64,000 bases of DNA. It comes from Vreelandella boliviensis LC1. Lineage in GTDB: Bacteria; Pseudomonadota; Gammaproteobacteria; Pseudomonadales; Halomonadaceae. Both the position numbers and the translations under genes were made by a program. The notes beneath the pieces are model-generated. The model made no database searches and was not told the origin of the DNA. It worked only from the letters and a program-made list of their open reading frames with translations. Shown piece by piece: positions 24,342 to 33,089 of this stretch. The stretch lies in contig NZ_JH393257.1 in the NCBI RefSeq assembly GCF_000236035.1, positions 335,035-399,034 on the forward strand, given 5' to 3'. The stretch's first letter is position 1; every line of letters starts with the position of its first letter.

Positions 24342-26849
24342 ATGTCTACCCAACAGAAGCTTATTATTATTGGTAACGGCATGGTCGGCCACCATTTGGT
24401 CGAGCAGTTGGTCGATAACGGCGGCCTTGAGCGTTATCAAGTCACCGTGTTTGGCGAAGAGCGCCACCGCGCCTATGACCGGGTGCACCTATCCGAATAC
24501 TTCAGCGGCCGCGATGCAAACTCGTTAGCGCTTTGCGAGGCAGATTACTACGCCGTTAGTGGTGTGGAACTACGCACCGGCGAAGCCGTGATTGAAATCG
24601 ACCGCGACCAGCAAGAAGTGGTCACCGACCAGGGCCGTTACCCCTATGACCGCATCGTGCTGGCCACCGGCTCTTTCCCCTTTGTGCCGCCGATTCCCGG
24701 CAACGACCGCGATGGCTGCTTGGTGTACCGCACTCTGGACGACCTAGACGCCATCCAAGCGGCTGCCGAAAACGCGACCACCGGCGTAGTGGTGGGTGGC
24801 GGCCTGCTTGGTTTGGAAGCGGCTAACGCCCTGCGCGGCTTGAATCTGGATACGGCGGTGGTGGAATTCGCCTCACGCTTGATGCCCATGCAGGTGGATA
24901 ACGAAGGCGGCGAGCTACTGCGCGAAAAAATCGAAGCACTGGGCGTACAAGTCCTCCTGGAGCGAGCCACCCAACGTATTGAGGATGGCGAAGCCAGCCG
25001 CCACCGCATGGTCTTCCAAGACGACAAAGTGCTGGAAACCGACCTGATCGTGTTCTCCGCAGGCATCCGCCCCCGCGACCAGTTAGCCCGAGACTGCGGC
25101 CTGGAGATTGGCGTACGCGGCGGCGTGGTGGTGGATAACCAGTGCCTGACCAGCGACCCGGCTATCCTGGCGATTGGCGAGGTGGCGCTGTGGAACCAGA
25201 GTATCTTCGGCCTGGTGGCCCCCGGCTATCAAATGGCTAAAACCGCGCTTTCGACGCTAACCGATGGCGACACCCAGTTTGGCGGCGCCGACATGAGCAC
25301 CAAGCTCAAACTGCTCGGCGTGGATGTGGGGTCAATCGGGGACGCCCATGGCAACCAGAACCCCGGCGCGCGGATGTTCCGCTACCTGGATCCGATCAAG
25401 CAGGAGTACCGTAAGTTGGTGGTCTCCAGCGACGGTAAAAAGCTGCTCGGCGCCATGCTGGTGGGCAATAACGGCGTTTACGATACCCTCTTGCAGTACT
25501 ACTCCAACGGCATTGAACTGCCCGATGAACCCGCCTCGCTGATACTGCCCCAAAGCAGCGGCGCAGCGCCCACGCTTGGCCCTGGATCACTGCCAGAGAC
25601 CGCCACCATCTGCTCCTGCCATAACGTCTCAAAGGGCGATATTTGCGCCTCCATTGATGCGGGTGCGATCGATTTAGGCGGGGTGAAAGGCGATACCAAA
25701 GCCAGTACCGGCTGCGGTGGCTGTACTGCGCTACTCAAAAGCGTGGTCGACCATGAGCTGGAAGCCCGCGGCGTCGAAGTCGACAAATCGATTTGCGAGC
25801 ACTTTGCCCATACCCGCCAGGAGCTTTACGACATCGTCCGCGTGGAAGGCATCAAAACCTTTAGTGAATTGATCGCCAAACACGGTAACCAGGACACCCA
25901 TTGCCTGGGCTGCGATATCTGCAAACCCGCCGTGGCGTCCATTCTGGCCTCCTGCTTCAATGAGCCGATCACCGACGCGGCACATATCCCCTTGCAGGAT
26001 ACTAACGACACCTTTATGGCCAACATGCAGAAGAACGGCACCTACTCGGTAGTGCCGCGTGTGGCCGGTGGTGAGATCACCCCAGACAAGCTGATCGTGC
26101 TGGGTGAGGTAGCCAAAAAATACAACCTCTACTCCAAAGTCACCGGCGGCCAGCGCATCGACCTGTTCGGCGCTCGCCTGGAAGACCTGCCGGATATCTG
26201 GGGCGAGTTGATTGCTGCAGGTTTCGAGACCGGCCACGCCTACGGTAAATCCCTGCGCACGGTGAAATCCTGCGTGGGCAGCACCTGGTGCCGCTACGGC
26301 GTGCAGGACAGCGTCGGCATGGCGATCTGGTTAGAGAACCGCTACAAGGGCCTGCGCTCACCGCACAAAATTAAATTCGGTGTTTCCGGATGCACCCGGG
26401 AGTGCGCCGAGGCCCAGAGCAAGGATATCGGCATTATCGCCACCGAAAACGGCTGGAACCTCTACGTTTGCGGTAACGGCGGCATGCGCCCCCGCCACGC
26501 CGAACTGTTCGCCACCGATCTCGACGACGAGCAGCTCTACCGCACCATTGACCGCTTCCTGATGTTCTACGTGCGCACGGCCGACCGGCTCCAGCGCACC
26601 TCGGTATGGCGGGAAAATCTCGACGGCGGCCTGGAGTACCTCAAAGAGGTGATTCTGGAAGACAGCTTAGGCATCAACGCCGAGCTTGAGCGCCAAATGC
26701 AAACCGTGGTGGATACCTACCAGTGCGAATGGGCCGATGCGATTAGCGACCCGGAAAAGCTCAAGCGCTTCCGCAGCTTCGTTAACGACGACCGCCCGGA
26801 TCCTTCGATCATTATGACCTCCGAGCGCGGCCAGCTACGGCCTGCTTAA
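24342..26849 (+). CDS. nirB: NADH-dependent assimilatory nitrite reductase, large subunit
   Basis: An 835-residue cytoplasmic enzyme reducing nitrite to ammonium. The N-terminal FAD/NADH module includes L-I-I-I-G-N-G-M-V-G-H and G-V-V-V-G-G-G-L-L-G-L-E. A BFD [2Fe-2S] region near 420-470 (I-C-S-C-H-N-V, C-G-G-C) is followed by a second Cys group (H-C-L-G-C-D-I-C) near 520. The sulfite/nitrite-reductase half ligates [4Fe-4S]-siroheme through C-V-G-S-T-W-C and G-C-T-R-E-C (about 643-687). It abuts the flavoprotein gene with no gap. Siroheme would come from CobA across the divergent operon. Confidence 0.97.
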   Translation: MSTQQKLIIIGNGMVGHHLVEQLVDNGGLERYQVTVFGEERHRAYDRVHLSEYFSGRDANSLALCEADYYAVSGVELRTGEAVIEIDRDQQEVVTDQGRYPYDRIVLATGSFPFVPPIPGNDRDGCLVYRTLDDLDAIQAAAENATTGVVVGGGLLGLEAANALRGLNLDTAVVEFASRLMPMQVDNEGGELLREKIEALGVQVLLERATQRIEDGEASRHRMVFQDDKVLETDLIVFSAGIRPRDQLARDCGLEIGVRGGVVVDNQCLTSDPAILAIGEVALWNQSIFGLVAPGYQMAKTALSTLTDGDTQFGGADMSTKLKLLGVDVGSIGDAHGNQNPGARMFRYLDPIKQEYRKLVVSSDGKKLLGAMLVGNNGVYDTLLQYYSNGIELPDEPASLILPQSSGAAPTLGPGSLPETATICSCHNVSKGDICASIDAGAIDLGGVKGDTKASTGCGGCTALLKSVVDHELEARGVEVDKSICEHFAHTRQELYDIVRVEGIKTFSELIAKHGNQDTHCLGCDICKPAVASILASCFNEPITDAAHIPLQDTNDTFMANMQKNGTYSVVPRVAGGEITPDKLIVLGEVAKKYNLYSKVTGGQRIDLFGARLEDLPDIWGELIAAGFETGHAYGKSLRTVKSCVGSTWCRYGVQDSVGMAIWLENRYKGLRSPHKIKFGVSGCTRECAEAQSKDIGIIATENGWNLYVCGNGGMRPRHAELFATDLDDEQLYRTIDRFLMFYVRTADRLQRTSVWRENLDGGLEYLKEVILEDSLGINAELERQMQTVVDTYQCEWADAISDPEKLKRFRSFVNDDRPDPSIIMTSERGQLRPA

Positions 26850-26908
26850 GCGACGCTGGGCCCTGACACTAACAACGACACTGACACTGAATAAAAACGA
26901 GGCAACCC

Positions 26909-27310
26909 ATGACCGCAACGGCACTGAAAAAAGAGATAGATATGGCGGATGTTCAAAACAGCAAGGCATGGCAAAAAGCCTGTACTAAAGATGATCTGGT
27001 AGCTTTCTCTGGCATCGCCGCTTGGCTGGAAACCGCCGACGGCCCCGCCCAGGTCGCTATTTTCTACTTGCCCGGGCTGCGAGGACAGGGTGATGAACTC
27101 TATGCTCTCGATCATCATGACCCTTTCTCGAACGCCAACGTCATCGCCCGAGGCATTGTCGGCGACCTTAAAGGCGCTCCAGTGGTCGCTTCGCCTATCT
27201 ACAAGCAGCACTTCCGCTTGGAAGATGGGCAGTGCCTGGAGGATGAGAACGTCAAGCTGCGCACCTGGAAAATCGAGTTTAAAGGCGATGAGGTATGGGT
27301 TGAGGGGTGA
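26909..27310 (+). CDS. nirD: Nitrite reductase small subunit
   Basis: 133 residues with a Rieske-like fold of the NirD family: H-H-D-P-F-S-N-A-N-V-I-A-R-G-I-V-G near residue 70 and A-S-P-I-Y-K-Q-H-F near residue 95. The iron-sulfur ligands of true Rieske proteins are absent, as is usual for NirD. The start at 26909 has GAGG 6-7 bases upstream; an internal ATG at 26942 is possible. It follows nirB by 59 bases. A 7-bp hairpin (27331-27350) after the stop may end the operon, though it lacks a strong T-run. Confidence 0.95.
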   Translation: MTATALKKEIDMADVQNSKAWQKACTKDDLVAFSGIAAWLETADGPAQVAIFYLPGLRGQGDELYALDHHDPFSNANVIARGIVGDLKGAPVVASPIYKQHFRLEDGQCLEDENVKLRTWKIEFKGDEVWVEG

Positions 27311-27473
27311 CACTCTACTCGGATTGAAATGGGTGGCTTCAATGCCGCCCTAATCTTTCCCATCAACGCTATTGATCCAAAAACCTTCATTTTTTAATTT
27401 ATATATAAAAACAACAATTTACAGCATTTAAAGCAGGCCTTCCTAACAAAAAACAACCTAATTCTTAAAAATA

Positions 27474-27535
27474 TTGCTTTTTCCTGAAATTGTGATCTAT
27501 AGTGTCTATAGGCATTGTATACGTTGTATACAATG
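27474..27535 (+). promoter_or_regulatory. Probable promoter and palindromic GntR-type operator of the kdu cassette
   Basis: A perfect inverted repeat with 10-base arms CATTGTATAC and GTATACAATG around GTT occupies 27513-27535. TTGCTT (27474) and CTATAG (27497), 17 bases apart, could be -35 and -10, putting the operator over the start site. The TTGTATACAA-like core is typical of FadR-class GntR repressors, and one is encoded in this cassette. The palindrome is certain; the promoter boxes are weak guesses. Confidence 0.6.
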
Positions 27536-27608
27536 GTAATTAAAAATATAAACAATATTTTCAATAACTAGCATCAAATAAAACAAGCAAAAAAATGAGG
27601 AATAAACA

Positions 27609-28565
27609 ATGAACAAAAAATCAATTGCTTTATTAAGCGTAGCAATTAGCTCAAGCTTTTTATTAACTGGTTACTCGGAAAAATCTAATGCAGAGGAGGC
27701 CTATCCAGATCGCCCTGTTAAGGTAATCGTAGCTTATGGAGCTGGTGGCTCAAATGATTTGACTTCACGAGTTCTAATGAAAGAAGTTGGAGAGATATTA
27801 AATCAACCGTTTAATGTTGAAAATATTTCTGGTGCCTCCGGTACAATCGGCTCAACGATTGCTTCAACTGCCAAACCAGATGGCTACACGATCTTTTTCG
27901 CTCCTACTGATCCCATCGCCGTTCAACCAAACTTAAGAAGTGTGGCATATAGCCTGGATGACTTTAAAGGCATCGCGGGGGTTTCATATGATGCAAGCGT
28001 ATTAGCTGTACGTGCTGATTCATCCTGGGAAACTTTAGATGATCTGCTCAAAGAGGAGAATACAGATACTGTCATTAATCGTGGACATTCGGGTGTTGGC
28101 GGAGTTGCACAAATATTCTTAGAATCATTTTTTGACCAAACTGATTTAGAATCTAGAGATATTCCTTTTGATGGCGGTGCGGCCGCAATTACAGCCTTAT
28201 TAGGAGGTCATGTAGATGCAATAGGTGGAACGGCTGGCGCAATGATGCCATATATTAACTCAGGTGAAATTAGGGTTTTAGCAGCTGCTGCCGATGAGCG
28301 CTTAGACCACCTTCCAGATGTACCGACATTTAAAGAAAAAGGTTATGATATTTCTCTTGGAGTCGAGTTTTTCGTGCTTGCTCCCAGCGGTGTATCAGAT
28401 GAAATTGTTACCACGCTTGAATCTGCAGTAATGGAAGCAGCGAATAGCGAAGAATTTAAAACATTTGTTGATCAAAGAGGGCAGCAATTAATCGTTAGAG
28501 ATGGCGAAGAAATTATGGCAAAAAACAGAAGAGATTACGAATTATTCAACCAGCTTATTAACTAG
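27609..28565 (+). CDS. Bug-family TTT solute-binding protein of the kdu cassette
   Basis: A 318-residue periplasmic receptor with an N-terminal signal sequence (hydrophobic to about residue 21, then L-T-G-Y-S-E). A lipobox-like LTG is followed by Tyr rather than Cys, so it is probably not a lipoprotein. The family loop is A-Y-G-A-G-G-S-N-D at residues 42-50. It is strongly AT-rich with A/T-ending codons, unlike the flanking nir and hydrolase genes. It is first in a cassette with tctB, tctA, a GntR regulator, kduI and kduD, so the ligand is probably an unsaturated or keto uronate (inference). A 15-bp hairpin follows the stop. Confidence 0.92.
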   Translation: MNKKSIALLSVAISSSFLLTGYSEKSNAEEAYPDRPVKVIVAYGAGGSNDLTSRVLMKEVGEILNQPFNVENISGASGTIGSTIASTAKPDGYTIFFAPTDPIAVQPNLRSVAYSLDDFKGIAGVSYDASVLAVRADSSWETLDDLLKEENTDTVINRGHSGVGGVAQIFLESFFDQTDLESRDIPFDGGAAAITALLGGHVDAIGGTAGAMMPYINSGEIRVLAAAADERLDHLPDVPTFKEKGYDISLGVEFFVLAPSGVSDEIVTTLESAVMEAANSEEFKTFVDQRGQQLIVRDGEEIMAKNRRDYELFNQLIN

Positions 28566-28574
28566 TCATGCTCA

Positions 28575-28608
28575 ATGGGAGGTTTGAATATCAATTCAAA
28601 CCTCCCAT
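28575..28608 (+). promoter_or_regulatory. Intercistronic hairpin after the kdu binding-protein gene
   Basis: A perfect 15-bp inverted repeat (ATGGGAGGTTTGAAT / ATTCAAACCTCCCAT) with a 4-base loop, 10 bases after the stop and before tctB. There is no T-run, so stabilisation of the binding-protein message or partial attenuation is more likely than full termination. Confidence 0.75.
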
Positions 28609-28640
28609 ATAAATATTAATAATTATAAACGGTGAATAAT

Positions 28641-29120
28641 ATGCTCGTTATTCTTTATAAATATGCTCCAAGCATATGCACTGCCTTGATAGGACTGGCG
28701 ATATTTATTTTAGTGCCGTTTCAGATAGATTTAAGTCATATGCGAGGGAGTAATCTTTCTGGTGTAGATGCGCGAACGCTGCCCTACCTTTTATCTTTTA
28801 GCATTATCTTTCTAAGCTTACTAGAGATAATACTTATAAATAGAAAAAAAACAAAAGAAAGCAATGCCAATAAAAAACCTCAATACTTAAACATGCTAAG
28901 AGTCTGCATTACCTTTCTCAGCATTGTATTATGGATCCTACTTGTACCAATTATAGGATTTATAATTTCAATGATTATTCTTCTAGCCTTTGTAATGATG
29001 GTAATGGGAAACAGGAAGATATTGCAGCTTATTTTGGTACCAGTAATCACTAGTGTGCTATTGAATTATATATTTACAACGTTTCTAGGACGGACACTAC
29101 CCACTGGTATCTTTTTTTAA
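28641..29120 (+). CDS. TTT transporter small membrane subunit (TctB), kdu cassette
   Basis: 159 residues, hydrophobic, with about four membrane helices and the periplasmic loop D-A-R-T-L-P-Y-L-L typical of TctB after helix 1. The ATG at 28641 is chosen, with GGTGA just upstream; the in-frame GTG at 28632 is too close to any site. AT-rich like the rest of the cassette. It lies 16 bases before tctA. Confidence 0.85.
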   Translation: MLVILYKYAPSICTALIGLAIFILVPFQIDLSHMRGSNLSGVDARTLPYLLSFSIIFLSLLEIILINRKKTKESNANKKPQYLNMLRVCITFLSIVLWILLVPIIGFIISMIILLAFVMMVMGNRKILQLILVPVITSVLLNYIFTTFLGRTLPTGIFF

Positions 29121-29136
29121 TTAAGAGGTTTCCATC

Positions 29137-30648
29137 ATGTTATTAGATTATCTTTTACATGGCATGACCCAACTGTTTGCATTAGATATGCTCTTGCTTA
29201 TGTGCACAGGAGTTGCAATTGGTCTTTTTATTGGAGCGATGCCAGGATTAACCGTTACATTAGGTGTTGCGCTTGTGCTTCCGTTTACTTTTGGCTTGGA
29301 CTCCTTGTCTGGCATTATACTTCTCACAGGAGTTTATTGCGCAGGAACATATGCTGGAGCGATCACTGCTATATTAATAAACACTCCAGGCACGCCCTCT
29401 TCAGTTACTACGGCTTGGGATGGCTATCCACTAACAAACCAAGGAAAAGCTCCAGATGCACTACGTTTAGCATTATATGCTTCTGTGATAGGTGGTTTAA
29501 TAAGTGGCGTTTTTCTAATATTGCTTTCTCCACAGTTAGCCAAAATAGCTTTGAAATTCGGTCCTCCCGAGATGTTTGCACTAACATTTTTGGGATTAAC
29601 TGTTATAGCAAGAGTTAGCGGTAGCTCTCCTATCAAAGGATTGATATCAGCTGCAGCCGGTTTGTTATTCGCAACCGTAGGAATTGATCTTATCTCAGGC
29701 GTACCTCGCTTCAGTTTTGGAATGAATTTTTTAAATGCTGGCTTAGGTGTTATTCCCGCATGCATCGGTTTATTTGCAATAGCGGAAGTTTTTCATCAAA
29801 TTGAAAAACGCAACAAAATATTTATTCCGGAAATACCTGAGTCTTCATCAAAAATAAATGAAGTATCATGGAGGCTTTTATTAAAGCACAAAATGCTTTT
29901 AATGAAATCTTCTTTAATCGGTGTTGGCGTAGGGGCTATTCCAGGAACCGGTGGCAGTGTAGCTTCATTTATTGCCTATGATGAAGCAAAACGAGCCTCT
30001 AAAAATCCCGAATTATTTGGCAAAGGTAGTTATGAAGGACTAATGGCTTCTGAGTCTTCCAACAATGGAATTACCGGCGGCTCTTTAATACCAACTTTTA
30101 CGCTCGGTATTCCTGGAACTTCCTCAGCTGCTATATTTCTGGGGGCTCTGATGATTCATGGCTTAACGCCGGGTCCGGATTTATTTAGATTTCAAGGGGA
30201 GCTAATTTACACTGTTTTCTTAGGCTTTTTTATTGTAAATATAATTATGTTATTTTTAGGCTCCATAGCTTCTAAATGGGCTATAAGTTTACTTAAAATA
30301 CCTAATTCAATACTATACCCTGTCGTACTGGCTTTTTGTATAATTGGCGGGTATGCGATAACAGGCACTTTAACTGGTGTTGGAGTAAGTTTATTTTTTG
30401 GTGTTATTGGCTATTTAATGCTTAAAAATGGATACCCACCTGCCCCTATGGTTATAGCTTTAATTTTAGGACCTAAAGTCGAAGAGTCTTTAAGGCAGTC
30501 ATTAATATTATCTAGTGGAGATTTTTCAATATTCTTCACAAGACCAATTTCAGTTTTTTTCATCATATTAGTAGCACTAACAACGTTAATCCCTATTATC
30601 CGGAATTTAAAATTGTCAAAAAATTTCAAAAAAAATACTAAAAACTAA
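29137..30648 (+). CDS. TTT transporter large membrane subunit (TctA), kdu cassette
   Basis: A 503-residue multi-helix permease with both TctA signatures: I-G-A-M-P-G near residue 33 and A-I-P-G-T-G-G-S near residue 267. It also has I-N-T-P-G-T-P-S-S near 86 and L-G-I-P-G-T-S-S-A near 325. An AAGAGG ribosome site precedes the ATG. With its receptor and TctB it should import the substrate for the KduI/KduD enzymes encoded downstream. The sequence is AT-rich and ends in a lysine/asparagine-rich tail. Confidence 0.94.
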   Translation: MLLDYLLHGMTQLFALDMLLLMCTGVAIGLFIGAMPGLTVTLGVALVLPFTFGLDSLSGIILLTGVYCAGTYAGAITAILINTPGTPSSVTTAWDGYPLTNQGKAPDALRLALYASVIGGLISGVFLILLSPQLAKIALKFGPPEMFALTFLGLTVIARVSGSSPIKGLISAAAGLLFATVGIDLISGVPRFSFGMNFLNAGLGVIPACIGLFAIAEVFHQIEKRNKIFIPEIPESSSKINEVSWRLLLKHKMLLMKSSLIGVGVGAIPGTGGSVASFIAYDEAKRASKNPELFGKGSYEGLMASESSNNGITGGSLIPTFTLGIPGTSSAAIFLGALMIHGLTPGPDLFRFQGELIYTVFLGFFIVNIIMLFLGSIASKWAISLLKIPNSILYPVVLAFCIIGGYAITGTLTGVGVSLFFGVIGYLMLKNGYPPAPMVIALILGPKVEESLRQSLILSSGDFSIFFTRPISVFFIILVALTTLIPIIRNLKLSKNFKKNTKN

Positions 30649-30703
30649 CAGATACTAGTTTACATCTATCTAAATGTGTTTTTAGAATTTAAAGGAGCAA
30701 CAT

Positions 30704-31393
30704 ATGTCAATCTATAAAAGTTATGAAACTGCCACAAAACCAGAAGAAGCATATCGACGAGTATCAAAAGACATACTTAATTTAACAATGAAGCCAGGAC
30801 AAGTTATCACTGAGCAAGATATTTGTGAAAAGTATAATATTTCAAGAACTCCAAGTCGTGACGTGCTACAACGATTAAAAAACGATGGCTTAGTCATCAG
30901 CATTCCTTATAAAGCGAATTATGTCACATTGCTATCTATGGACACTATTAAGCAATTTATATACATGAGAAAAGTACTAGAAATATCGGTCATAACTGAT
31001 TTCATTAAACATATAGATGCTGAAAAAATATATAAGCTCGAATCAAGCCTTCAGAAACAGGCTTCCTTACTTGAAACTGACTTCACTGCAGAAGATTTCT
31101 ACAAATTAGATGGTGAATTTCATGCCATCTGGTTTAATGCGACTAATAAAATTAAAATATGGGAGCAAATTCAAAAATTACAAGTGCATTACACAAGATT
31201 TAGAATGCTAGACATTGTTGCTATAAAAAACTTTAAATCTATTTATGACGACCACTGCAGCATTGTTGAAATAATAAAAAATAGTGATTATGAGCAAATT
31301 GAAAAAGCTTTTACTAGCCATTTAAATAGTGGACTCTCGCGACTGGGAGACAAGGTTTATACTGATTACGCTGACTATTTCGACAATGAATAA
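30704..31393 (+). CDS. GntR/FCD-type transcriptional regulator of the kdu cassette
   Basis: 229 residues. The N-terminal winged helix-turn-helix (about 15-75) includes P-G-Q-V-I-T-E-Q-D-I-C-E-K-Y-N-I-S and the L-K-N-D-G-L-V wing. The C-terminal all-helical FCD-type effector domain (about 90-215) includes L-D-G-E-F-H-A-I-W. This is the class that senses sugar acids. It sits between the transporter and kduI/kduD in the same direction, and the palindrome at 27513-27535 is its probable operator. Local control of the cassette is inferred. Confidence 0.88.
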   Translation: MSIYKSYETATKPEEAYRRVSKDILNLTMKPGQVITEQDICEKYNISRTPSRDVLQRLKNDGLVISIPYKANYVTLLSMDTIKQFIYMRKVLEISVITDFIKHIDAEKIYKLESSLQKQASLLETDFTAEDFYKLDGEFHAIWFNATNKIKIWEQIQKLQVHYTRFRMLDIVAIKNFKSIYDDHCSIVEIIKNSDYEQIEKAFTSHLNSGLSRLGDKVYTDYADYFDNE

Positions 31394-31413
31394 AAACCAA
31401 AAGAGGAAGTAAA

Positions 31414-32244
31414 ATGAGAATTAGGCATGAATCCAATCCTGAAGATGTAAAAAACTATACAACTGAATCTTTACGAAATCATTTCTTGATTGAATCGCTT
31501 TTTAAAAGCGATGAATTAAGCATGGTTTATTCACATTATGATCGCTTAATTGTGGGCGGTACCATTCCACTTAAAAAAACAATTAAGTTGGATGCTGGTG
31601 ATATTTTGCGTACCGAGTTTTTTTTAGAACGCCGTGAGATCGGTATCGTTAACATTGGTTCAACAGGAAAAATCACTGTAGATGGAAAAGCCTATTCGTT
31701 AAACAAACGCGACTGTCTATACATTGGCTTAGGAAATAAAGAAATAATTTTTCACAGTAATGACTTATCCGATCCTGCAATATTTTACTTTGTCTCTGCC
31801 AACGCTCATAAAGAGTATCCGACAAAGGTTTTAGCTATAAAGGATGCAGTTCCTACCAAGTTAGGTTCTGACATTGAATCTAACAATCGTACTATTTACA
31901 AATATATTCATGGCGAAGGCATTCAAAGCTGTCAATTAATGATGGGAATGACCTTACTTGAGCCAAATAATATGTGGAACACAATGCCTGCCCATGTCCA
32001 TGATCGACGGTCAGAAATTTATCTTTATTTTGATATGGATGAAGAGTCAAGAGTATTTCATTTTATGGGAAAACCAGAAGAAACTCGCCACTTACTTATA
32101 AAAAACCAGCAAGCTATCATATCACCGCCTTGGTCGATTCACTCTGGCGTGGGCACAAAAAACTATACGTTTATTTGGGCAATGGCAGGCGAAAACTACA
32201 CGTTTAAGGATATGGATTTTATTCCTATAGAAGACTTAAGATAA
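31414..32244 (+). CDS. kduI: 5-dehydro-4-deoxy-D-glucuronate isomerase
   Basis: 276 residues, the usual length. KduI isomerises 5-keto-4-deoxyuronate (from unsaturated uronates of pectin or glycosaminoglycans) to 2,5-diketo-3-deoxygluconate. The zinc site of the cupin-like fold is visible: M-P-A-H-V-H-D-R-R-S-E-I-Y near 190-202 (two His, Glu), and a later His in S-P-P-W-S-I-H-S-G-V-G near 243. It follows the regulator by 20 bases and precedes kduD, which uses its product. AT-rich. Confidence 0.95.
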   Translation: MRIRHESNPEDVKNYTTESLRNHFLIESLFKSDELSMVYSHYDRLIVGGTIPLKKTIKLDAGDILRTEFFLERREIGIVNIGSTGKITVDGKAYSLNKRDCLYIGLGNKEIIFHSNDLSDPAIFYFVSANAHKEYPTKVLAIKDAVPTKLGSDIESNNRTIYKYIHGEGIQSCQLMMGMTLLEPNNMWNTMPAHVHDRRSEIYLYFDMDEESRVFHFMGKPEETRHLLIKNQQAIISPPWSIHSGVGTKNYTFIWAMAGENYTFKDMDFIPIEDLR

Positions 32245-32288
32245 AATAAAAAATTATTACTTACACGCAAAAAAAATAAGGAAAACTT

Positions 32289-33047
32289 ATGAACAATTAT
32301 TTTTCATTGAAAGGCAAAGTTGCCGTGGTAACAGGTTCTTCTACTGGTTTAGGTCAAAGTATGGCAATTGGGCTAGCCAAAGCAGGTGCTGATATTATTG
32401 GGATTGCTTCCCGAAGCAATCAAGATGAAACAATGAAGGAAATAGAAAAAACGGGGCGTGAATTTTATCAAATCCAAGCAGATTTATCTAAGAAAACTGA
32501 AATTAATTCTATCGTTCAAGATTCAATAAACAAAAAAGGTAGAATCGATATTCTAGTTAATAATGCAGGAATAATTCGACGAAATAATGCTGAAAATTTT
32601 TCTGATGAAGACTGGGACGACGTTATTAATGTGAATTTAAACTCAGTTTTTCGGCTAACGCGAGAAATTGGTAATCACATGATAGCGAATGGGTCTGGAA
32701 AAATCATTAACATTGCATCAATGCTGACTTTTCAAGGCGGCTTAAAAGTACCGGCTTACACTGCCAGCAAACACGCAATCGCAGGCTTAACAAAATCATT
32801 TTCTAATGAGTGGGCTAGTAAAGGTATCAATGTGAATGCAATTGCTCCTGGCTATATGATTACAAATAACACTAAAGCTCTTAGAGAAGATAAAAAACGC
32901 TATGAGTATATTACGTCAAGAATTCCGCAAGGAGAATGGGGAACACCTGAAGACCTTAAAGGTTCAGTCGTATTTTTAGCATCTAACGCCTCACGTTACA
33001 TCAATGGGCACATTTTATGCGTCGATGGAGGATGGATGAGCTCCTAA
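32289..33047 (+). CDS. kduD: 2-dehydro-3-deoxy-D-gluconate 5-dehydrogenase
   Basis: A 252-residue short-chain dehydrogenase reducing the KduI product to 2-keto-3-deoxygluconate. Cofactor motif T-G-S-S-T-G-L-G near residue 16, N-N-A-G-I near 92. The catalytic set is S in N-I-A-S-M and Y-T-A-S-K near 157-161. The C-terminal G-H-I-L-C-V-D-G-G-W is typical of KduD. No KDG kinase or aldolase gene is in the window, so the downstream steps must be elsewhere. It is the last gene of the AT-rich cassette; its stop lies inside a strong terminator stem. Confidence 0.92.
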   Translation: MNNYFSLKGKVAVVTGSSTGLGQSMAIGLAKAGADIIGIASRSNQDETMKEIEKTGREFYQIQADLSKKTEINSIVQDSINKKGRIDILVNNAGIIRRNNAENFSDEDWDDVINVNLNSVFRLTREIGNHMIANGSGKIINIASMLTFQGGLKVPAYTASKHAIAGLTKSFSNEWASKGINVNAIAPGYMITNNTKALREDKKRYEYITSRIPQGEWGTPEDLKGSVVFLASNASRYINGHILCVDGGWMSS

Positions 33048-33089
33048 GGAATTGAGAGTTACCATTGAGGTAACTCTCAATTCCTTTTT
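33046..33089 (+). terminator. Rho-independent terminator at the end of the kdu cassette
   Basis: A perfect 18-bp stem (AAGGAATTGAGAGTTACC and its complement) with a 5-base loop and a T-run. It starts within the kduD stop codon and reaches the 3' end of the convergent hydrolase gene. Confidence 0.93.

Noticed and set aside
25731..26237. 168-residue minus-strand ORF
   Set aside because: Antisense to nirB; caused by third-position GC bias.
27311..27480. Attachment site or tRNA at the left edge of the AT-rich cassette
   Set aside because: I searched for a tRNA-like cloverleaf, direct repeats shared with the right edge and an integrase, and saw none.
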